The notes below the pieces were generated by a model. That model saw only the letters and a list, made by a program, of their open reading frames with translations. It was not told where the DNA came from and did no database searches. From contig JBAIAA010000650.1 in NCBI GenBank assembly GCA_037893245.1, positions 992,001-1,056,000 of the forward strand: DNA of 64,000 bases, in the 5' to 3' direction. Origin of the DNA: Crossaster papposus (Eukaryota > Echinodermata > Asteroidea > Velatida > Solasteridae). How positions within the stretch are numbered: the stretch's first letter is position 1; each line of letters opens with the position of its first letter. This document shows positions 55,626 through 64,000 of this stretch, piece by piece. The position numbers were made by a program, and so were the translations under genes.

Positions 55626-58600
55626 TAATATTGAGAGGTGGAAGAATTGTATCTTCATCTCACGAATACTGCCAGGACTCGTTTAGCCTCGTGACGTGAA
55701 TAAAACCCCAGCATCACCGATCCGAGGAACGTGCCTAGAATATCCCTGGGCCTGTTGTGCTAAAGTCTCGCTGTAACAGGGTCTGTGGATTTTTGTGTTT
55801 ATAGTTTCCACGAGCATCGATGACTGACCGAGGGGATTGAGAATGTTTGTGCTAATTATTACAAGCGAAGACCCCGAGGGAAGAAGAGGGGAAGAGAAAG
55901 CGGTGATATGGATGGAAAGAGAAGTGGGCCGACCAGAGGTGCATGACTCCTGACGATAGACTCAAGACGGTGGGGTGAAAATGATGATCAGCTCACATCG
56001 CCATTTTGTCTCTGTGGAGTGATAGGTGTTACAAGCCGGTCGCGTTTTTTATTAATTTAATTGTTTATAATATTTATAATTTTATTTGGGTTATTATTAT
56101 TATTTTGTTTACAAAAATATTAATATTCAGGCCTTTTTTTGTAACACCAAACAAACCACTGTCCACCGAGAAGTTATGAATTGTTTTTATTGTTATTCGC
56201 TTCCCGCACGACAGAGGGCGGTATAGGCCATTTCCCTGGTTTACGTCAGTTACCTTGCAATCAGGTGGCTGGCGACTAGTACCAGGCAGACTAGATTCCC
56301 TAATATTGTAATAAGAAGGAATGGGCCTTTGAATGCAGCCCCGTACGTACGTGTAATGTGACACCTCCCAGAATTTGATTTCTGAATAATGGTCATCACT
56401 TTGCTCAACTGTGATGTGTTATTTGTCACATTTTCATGTCACCCTCAAATGAGTACATTAAAAAAGCCGGAGTCCTTAAAATATAAATGGGTAGTCATAT
56501 CGCAGAAGCTCACCCGAGTCGAGTGGTGGCACTCACCCCTCTCATCAAACCAGACAAAATGCCCAATTAGGAATTCGGTCATCCGTCACCACTTCACCCC
56601 CAAAAAACCTGTCACCTTGCCCTAATTTTATCGCTATTCCATATGACGCGAAACAGGGCAAAATGGGTCCGGATCTATTTTTATCCTTGATCGTTCAGGT
56701 TTCCCAACATTTTCTCACGTACCCGTACCATTACCGTATATACATACAGCCAATGTCCGCCAATAACCTGAGATAAGAAAAAGTGGGATTATCATTTGTG
56801 TCAACTCGAAAAGAGACTAAAATAAACAAAAGGGCAATCTGTTCTCAACACCAAGCTGCTCTGGTCTAATTGGTCGTTGTCATGGTGTCGGTGTGGGACC
56901 CTGTCTCAGTGCAAGGACTTTGCGTGTCTTCCAACTCCGTGAGCCAGACTTTATTCCCCTTCCCGCGCGAAATGATTGCAAGATAAGATTTAAACAATCA
57001 TATTTACACGTCAGTTAATAATTAGGAAAAAATATTCAGTTAAACTCGCCCGACTCGTTAAATCAACAAATGTGAAATGCTTGTGTTACCAGTAATAAGT
57101 ACATGTAAATTGTAATTGAAATGTGACAGATGATTACAATTCTCGTTGTACCGCCCTTGGTCATGTCTGAATTTTCTTTACTTCATCTTAGCGCCAACAC
57201 CTTTTAAAAAATCGCCAAAATTGTAAATATTTCTTATAAAGATACAACTTAAAGACCAGTTCAGAATTTGGGGTCAGTCATTTTACAAAACTTCATATGC
57301 AAAAAAACAACGAAAGAAATCGACAACATAATCCGAATCATAACCCCACTGGAAATAGATCGGCAAAATGTTCAGCTCAGTGGGCGGAGCTAAACTGAAT
57401 ACACACAATGATCAGCCATGCCTACTTAAAATGGCAGTCAGCGGGTGGTTTGTTTTTTATCGCCCGCAAATGATAAGATTTTGACGATCCAATGACCCTA
57501 AATCATAATCATATCTCAAGATCCATTCACCACACGCAGCCATATTGCGATGTGTTTATTTTTTTTATGTGCCCTTTCGTATTCACCTCAAGTTCAGGCG
57601 CGGTAATTTTTTTATGCAGCAAAATATAATCGCACGCAGTGTTTGCAAGCTCGATTTGAGAAGATAACGAATTGGCGGTGAGGGTTGTCTTTAGAGTGGC
57701 GAGGTTAAAGGTTAAAGGTCAAAATTACCTCAATTAATAAGCGGAATCACGTGCTACGTGTCCGCGATACAATGATGTATAGGCGATCGACACTTGTGTT
57801 TGGTAATTAATAACAACATAATGACATAAATGGGTTTCAATGCGTATTGTGTAAACAATATGAATGACCAGTATGCATGTATAGGCCCAATGCATACGTA
57901 CGTTTGTCATGGCCTGTTATCATTAACTAGTTTGTTCATCATAATTGATAATCGCTGCTTCTTTCTAAGTTTAATTTTGTCCCCCTGCTTGTATAATGAT
58001 TGAGCATGCATGCCGTGTGTATTTATATGGAGCCATAATAGAATACGTGCAGGCGGCAAGTGAACAACTTCGACGCGTTTGCTCGGCCATTTTTATAGTC
58101 ACGATCGGATGAATATTAATATCAGTCACACACACACAAACATGTACTCTTTTTTAATAATGGATTTGGGTTTTATTTAATAATTGACCAGACAGCATTG
58201 GCAGCGGTATACGCGCGTGGCCTGGCGGGAATAGACGGGGTGCTTACGGCTGTAGACTTTATTACTGGTCACGAACAAGTAATAGATTGGAGAAAGGAGG
58301 GGAAATCTTTAATCACAGTGTGTACCTCATCAGGCATGCCCTCGTCCCGTATCTCCCCCCCCCCCAACACCCCTGAAAAAGGGGGAATCGTCTCCCTTGT
58401 TCAAATTTGTTACCCAACCAAAAATCTGGCCGGAAAGTGCAAGTGCACCTCCGTAGGGCGCGAGTTTATATACGCGGAGGTTTTTTTTAATGAAAGCTCG
58501 AAAGACCGAGCCAATACAAGCCAGCTAGCGGGGCGGTCGGGACTGTATACCCCGACAGATTGACAATACGGACGGCGGGGGCGAATCATCCGCCTCGCTG

Positions 58601-59308
58601 CTCTCTGGATTCGTAATCAACTTTGGTGTGCAGCCTATTTTTGGTCCAACAATTAAACCGTAGGCTATATTATTCAACTCAGGTCCGTATATCCACCCTG
58701 CACTTTCCAATCATCTTTTCTGTCGGTATCCGGAATGGGAATATTACACCGAAATCAAAATAAATATTATTTTTTGCTTTTACACTTTAGGGCGGTTGCT
58801 GCCCAAACCTTTGCATAAATACATACCTGTACTTTGGGACACTGATTCTTTCCAAAAGTTGGTGAAATTAGACTCTAATTACCCAATATTTGAAGTAAAT
58901 TGATATTGCCCCCCAAAATCGGTCTTCTGAAATTGCTCCTTAATTCTACGAACCAACGTGGCCGAATTTCTTGGCCTGAAATTAAACACGAGTCTATGGG
59001 AAGTATAGTTGCAGCCACAACCGTAGAAATAGAAGCAAATGGAACTACCTTTTGGGTTCATCAACCGATTGAATGTTTCTGAAGCACAACAGGCATCAGT
59101 ATGTGGCAGGGAATCTCACAGTTGGGAGTCTAAAATCGCCTTAAGTCAAAGACGAAACGAAGCCAGGGATTCGAAAAGACCTGTTAAGGCAGCAAGCAAT
59201 TCGCATACAATGCTTTGCGCGCCTATTGCTACGCTTTGTGAAGTAGATTAGTCGGCTGCGCCCTCTTTGAACGGATCGTGTATACGAGCGAAAGTTCTCG
59301 TGTACCTT

Positions 59309-59466
59309 GGCCGTTTTCCAATTCCCAGCTTCATTTCCATTTTAGCTTCGTTTATGCACTTTGGCAATGGAGAAGGAGCCGTAGATTGAGCCAAACCCCA
59401 GCTTAGGTTCCGTCTACGGCTCCGTAACCGTATAGACGGAGCCTAAGCCTTGGGTCTGGTAAACGC
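59309..59466. mobile_element. Longer member of the GGCCGTTTTCCAAACCC palindromic family
   Basis: Left GGCCGTTTTCCAATTCCCAG, right end CTTGGGTCTGGTAAACGCC. The centre adds a foldback: AGGTTCCGTCTACGGCTCCG and CGTATAGACGGAGCCTAAG. It also keeps CGTTTATGCACTTTGGCAA, the inverted central word of the family. Confidence 0.65.
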
Positions 59467-61435
59467 CCCTAATTCACTGACTGGTCGGGCTGGCCGACTA
59501 TTATGAACTGTAACTTTTTAATAATAGAAGCCTATACCTTAATTGACAACAATTTAGATCACGTTAAGTCTGGTGACCTGTAGTCTTGTTTTGTCAACTG
59601 GCAGTGTGGTTTTTGTTAAGTTTACCAACAAGATTGCGAAGTTTTGATTCACAAGCGATTTTTTTTCAGATTGAGCTTTAGCAGACAATATCGACCCTAC
59701 CTCCCGCAAATGCAAATTCACACACCGACAGTCAGTGCTATCTATAAAAGGCAAAACGGTCAGAACAAAAACCAGCTGGTTGAGAGAAGCTGTACGGAGG
59801 TCCGGTTTGAATCCAATCCACTCCACGCGGAGCGAGAAAAGGATAAAACACGTCGGGGGAAGTTTCCGCTTGGTTCGCCCCGTGCGCTAGCTTGTTTCAC
59901 GCCCGACCGCTCGGGCGCATGGAATCGCCGCACAGGCCAACTCCGCATTAACCGGTTCGTGGGAGCCGAGACAACTCAGGGCTTGGGACGCCACATACTG
60001 TGCTTTTAATATACACGGCACCCCCGTGCCGTCAAAATGCTATAATGAGTGAGGCTTGTCAATCAAAACCATCAATCAATCAAAATTTCATTTGACAGTT
60101 TGTCAAAACTCATATATTATAATACCCTGGGGATATACGCCACATGGGGTCGTGCACACTATTTTTCTTTTAAGAGTTGTAGCCCACATTGCATTATTAA
60201 GACTGGTATGATTATTTCCCTACGCTAATGTGAAACACATGCATAATTCGTGTACGTGTAAACCTATGCCCCTGTCGTGTCGGCTCAAACTACATGTCTG
60301 TGTAGTTCATTACAATTCAAGTGCAAATGATACAGGTATTTCAGTGATACATGAGGCAGCCGTAGGCATAATGCATCCAATATACGCGCATATACATGTA
60401 TTATATTCCGACCCTAACGTCACCCAATACTACAAAATACTATACTTGAGTAAACTGTAGTATGCAGTTACCCTTACTACACTGGCCTATGAGAATTGAG
60501 AAGTATTTTGTACATTTAGTACAGTGTACTGTACCCCCAAATGAATGCTTAGTACGTAAGGGTTAACATTCTTCTCCGCGAGTGAATTAAATTTACTCCA
60601 ACAGCACAGCCAGATAGGTTTCGCTAGATCTTACAAAATCTACATTCACTTAACCAAATAAAGATAAAATACAAAATAGTACAAGTGCTTCATATGTTAA
60701 AAAGACCCATGTACAGTTCATTTTGTGGTTAATGTTCGATTGCACATAAATACATGTCTGGTATATGCCTTATCAACTGTGACTGTTTTCTTATCAAATT
60801 CAGACTACCAGTTTTTCAGGCCTTGGCACACAATTTTTAAATGATTCATTTAAAGTCTAAACTCGATCTGATAACTTTGAACATGACTGCAATTTCGTTT
60901 CGTCTGCATCGAGAGTTTGTCAAGATATTTATGAATCATTTGAGGTAATGAATATTAATTTTGGTTCATGAATATTTACGCTATTATATCACTGGCCGGT
61001 TGCTTAACACCAAACATCAACAACGCTTTCTTGACAGAGAAGTTTTATACCACACGATGTTATCCACTCAATTTCAAATCACAGACATCAAAATACCAGC
61101 GTATAACAATTTGTCATCCTGTGGAGAAAAGCAAAGTATACGGTGACTCCGAAACTGCCTTATCTCGTTTTACTCATGCTTCTTTGATGCCGGCGACCCC
61201 CAACCACGCGAAATACATCCCCATGTGCTTCTGAACGATGACCTGCCGGGTTCGCAATTGGGCCAATTATTCAATTTGGACTCGAAAAGGGCGCCGAGGT
61301 CCCGTGTTGCTCTGCTGTGCCAATAATAATATATGCATTACACAGAATACATAAACAAATCATTTCCCCCCCCTAACTTTGGTAAACCTAACACACTAGG
61401 CCCTGACCACTGATCTCTGGCCCAGACCAGTCTTA

Positions 61436-61522
61436 GATCGTTTTCTAAAACTCTGGATTCAGATCAGTCCCCGGCTCCAGCCCATTGCTAAACTGCATGA
61501 ACGAAGCCTTGATGAAAACGGA
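61436..61522. repeat. Decayed copy of the GGCCGTTTTCCAAACCC palindromic family
   Basis: Keeps the central CTAAACTGCATGAACGAAGCC-type word and TCGTTTTCTAAAACTC on the left. The right arm is reduced to GATGAAAACGG. Confidence 0.5.
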
Positions 61523-64000
61523 CCCCGTATATACGTACCCTAAAATGAAATCGCATATCGCCCTAATCTCTAGATATACGTTTACTTATTTACTTATTAC
61601 ATTTATTTACTTAGGTGTGCCCAAACAGTTTAAAAACTGGTTTCCATTGGGACCTTGCATACATTATAAAATAACATTGGAAAACAAATACATCATAGTC
61701 GTCAACAAGAACATTTACACACAAATACAAACAGAATATTTACAGGCGTACAAGGATATTTACAGGAATACAAAACATTTATATCGAGGTAAGTCTAAAC
61801 ATTAACTTTTAGAACAGTTTTAGACATGTATTGGCCATCTCATAGGTATACATCTAAACAAATTCGGCAATAAATTGGGTTCAAAATTACTGTTTGAAGT
61901 ACATTACCTTAACACCCAATTTGTAACATTTTGTAATAATGTATGATTACCTCGAATAAGGTTGACTCTTATCGTTAGAAAATAATATATATGTAACACT
62001 ATGAGAAAAGAATAAGAAAAAGACCTCTGCATTATTTTGTCAGTGTAATACAATTTATGAAAACTGCAGATACGGAAATTCTCTAAATAAATAAATAAAC
62101 TGTTATTATAATGACATTAATCACATCGATCAGACATGACATTACCACGATGAAGCAATGTTGCAAATTGTGGGTTCAAGTTGCGACTTCAATCAGTGAT
62201 TTTGCCGCCACTTTTTTGCCGATTTTGTTCAAAATCGACCGTGAGATAACCAACACATGATTGTACATGTAGGCCTATGCTTATATAGTTAAAACAAATT
62301 AGGATTCGGAGCAAACAAATTTCAAGCGATGAGTTAACGTAAACTATTTTATGCATGAGTGTGTAATATGCACGCTCGTTGCCTGCGGAGTTTGAGCGCG
62401 TGTGTATATTATTCCCCTTCGCGGTATCATACCACTATAACGTATGTATAAGAAGAAAAAACACCAAATAGGAGTTTGAATTAATTGCCGGATATTTTAC
62501 ACAAGTCGGCGTTCTGTAATCTGTCACGATCGCTTACCGATTAGGATATGTACGTGCCTTCCATGCCGTGTAACGGACATGCTGTAGTGGAGTAATCGTG
62601 ATACATCTATCTTTAGTGGTAACGAATAACATGTGTGGCCCGATACTAGTGAGACCATTATCTCGAGCAGTGTCAGAAATGTTGGAAGTATTGTCATTTT
62701 GTCAATTGCATATGTTCATACATACATTGTTTTAAGTTGGGCGACAAACTCATTTAAAACCTGAGCATCTTTCATAATTATTGTTGGCGCAGCTTGGCGA
62801 AAGTTCGCCAAACTCTGCTAAGAAATTCCACAATTCACCATCCAAAACCGAGATCTTCCAAAACAGAAAGCGTCGTTTTAGGCCTCGAACAAACCGATAA
62901 TTGATTTGTTTTTTTCTCCCTTTTTTTTTAGGACGAATCAATTTTTGTAAATTACAAAAATGCGTCCTTATTGAAGGCGATCACAACCTTGACCATGTGG
63001 TTGGTTATGGCATGGAGGAATAAGAGCAGATGGTTATGGTTAACTTAAAACTATATTTTACATCAGGTCTACGATACGCATGGGTTACGTGGAAAAACAT
63101 TCATGGGTGTTTTGTTGTTTTTGTGAAAAGGATATACCCACAACTACCATGAGTTCACTACCTGGCTATACATGCCTTTTAGGAAAAACTGTTTAAAGTA
63201 TTTGGTATGAATAATGTTTAGGCTATACCGTTTTATTCGTTTAACAGTTATTGTATCCAATTGATCTTTATCAGCCACAGCCGTAATTTTCAAGCAATTT
63301 GCGGGATAGAATTACCCTTTAAACAAATTACAAAGATCGCTATCGTGACCGCGTGTTTAAACAGTTTCTGAAACTCTGACTGTTTGTCCACATGCATCGA
63401 ATGTGGACAGATGGGCGCAGGTATGACGCTCGCGACAGTCTTGACAAGTCCGGCCGTCAAATGTGTAACTTCACCCAGCTTAGTACCCCATCAACCGCAA
63501 AACATCATCGCGCAGTGTGTGGAAACGAAGAAGTCAAATCATGCACAAGGAATGAGGAATTCAAAGGAAGATATTGGGAGAAGGTAAGACAGTAGAGGAG
63601 AGAAAAATGCCTCGAGCGGTTTAAAGAAGGAGGTGAATGAAACTCGGAACGAAGAAGCGATCAAGTAACAACATCGCCAGGAAAATAATTTGATATGTGG
63701 TCTGTGGGCCTGGAGCAATCCGAGACATACAGGGAGCTCGCGGACAGGCATACGGGAGAGAGAAAACAAACCTAGGTAAGCCAAAGTACACGAGCTTGCC
63801 GAGGCTAATGCACTTAAACCCCGGTTGACATGCATTGCCCAAGCCCCCGCGCGCTGCGCGTTGCGCGCCCTGCGGTGTCTCCGACGCGCTCAACGGTGAC
63901 TCACAGCGTCTATCTCCTTCCGTCATCAGCGCTCCGAGCGCGAGAGAAATCCCAGTAACCAAAAAACTAAATCTTGTGGAGCATCTGCCACACTTTAAAC

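Larger units (their letters stand above)
55626..64000. other. Gene-free region to the window edge
   Basis: No convincing coding sequence. Seen: a palindromic element at 59309-59466, its decayed relative at 61436-61522, AGAGGGCG motifs (56212, 59257) and AT-rich unique sequence. A short open stretch at ~63390-63586 ends in a GTAAGA donor but resembles nothing I know (see findings). Confidence 0.5.

Noticed and set aside
58198..58563. 121-codon frame
   Set aside because: No known motif; crosses a poly-C run; composition like the surrounding non-coding DNA.

Overview
This window is nuclear DNA of an animal, most likely an invertebrate deuterostome and probably an echinoderm. The genes have GT-AG introns of a few hundred bases to 1.7 kb. 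The protein-coding parts resemble human orthologues closely. The non-coding DNA is AT-leaning and full of short palindromic elements, long G/C homopolymers and TACATGTACATG-type runs. The clade is inferred from general character, not from a diagnostic marker.

Layout. The left 12.5 kb is a compact cluster of three housekeeping-type genes. CCT8 (chaperonin theta) is on + and enters from the left edge; only its C-terminal half is present (463-2544). GTF2E1 (TFIIE alpha) is on - and complete (6067 down to 3520). It lies tail-to-tail with CCT8, with opposing AATAAA signals about 100 bp apart. RABL3 (Rab-like small GTPase) is on + and complete (6501-12478). It is head-to-head with GTF2E1; the two start codons are 433 bp apart, implying a shared bidirectional promoter. 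The same divergent pair exists in human, so this looks like old conserved linkage. RABL3 carries two homologous, phase-compatible versions of one small C-terminal exon (11114-11164 and 11622-11660), which suggests mutually exclusive splicing.

From 12.5 kb to 37.3 kb I see no convincing gene. The region holds non-autonomous DNA transposons (MITEs), a 60-bp tandem repeat (28609-28953), homopolymers and unique-looking sequence. At 37309-39033 on the - strand is one intact intronless 574-codon gene, Frizzled-4, a Wnt receptor. From 39.0 kb to 64 kb (upstream of FZD4) there is again no convincing gene. FZD4 therefore sits in about 50 kb of apparent gene desert, typical of developmental regulators with remote control elements.

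I found no autonomous transposon ORF, CRISPR array, rRNA or intact tRNA. Repeats include at least eight short inverted-repeat families, some with three to five copies, a tRNA-derived SINE and a degenerate tRNA-like sequence. Nothing here amounts to a new multi-gene system. The best leads are the duplicated RABL3 exon, the conserved divergent GTF2E1-RABL3 promoter, a MITE that supplies part of a RABL3 splice donor, a TTAA-bounded MITE with a GC-rich central palindrome, and an excess of full CRE sites (TGACGTCA), mostly on the FZD4 upstream side.
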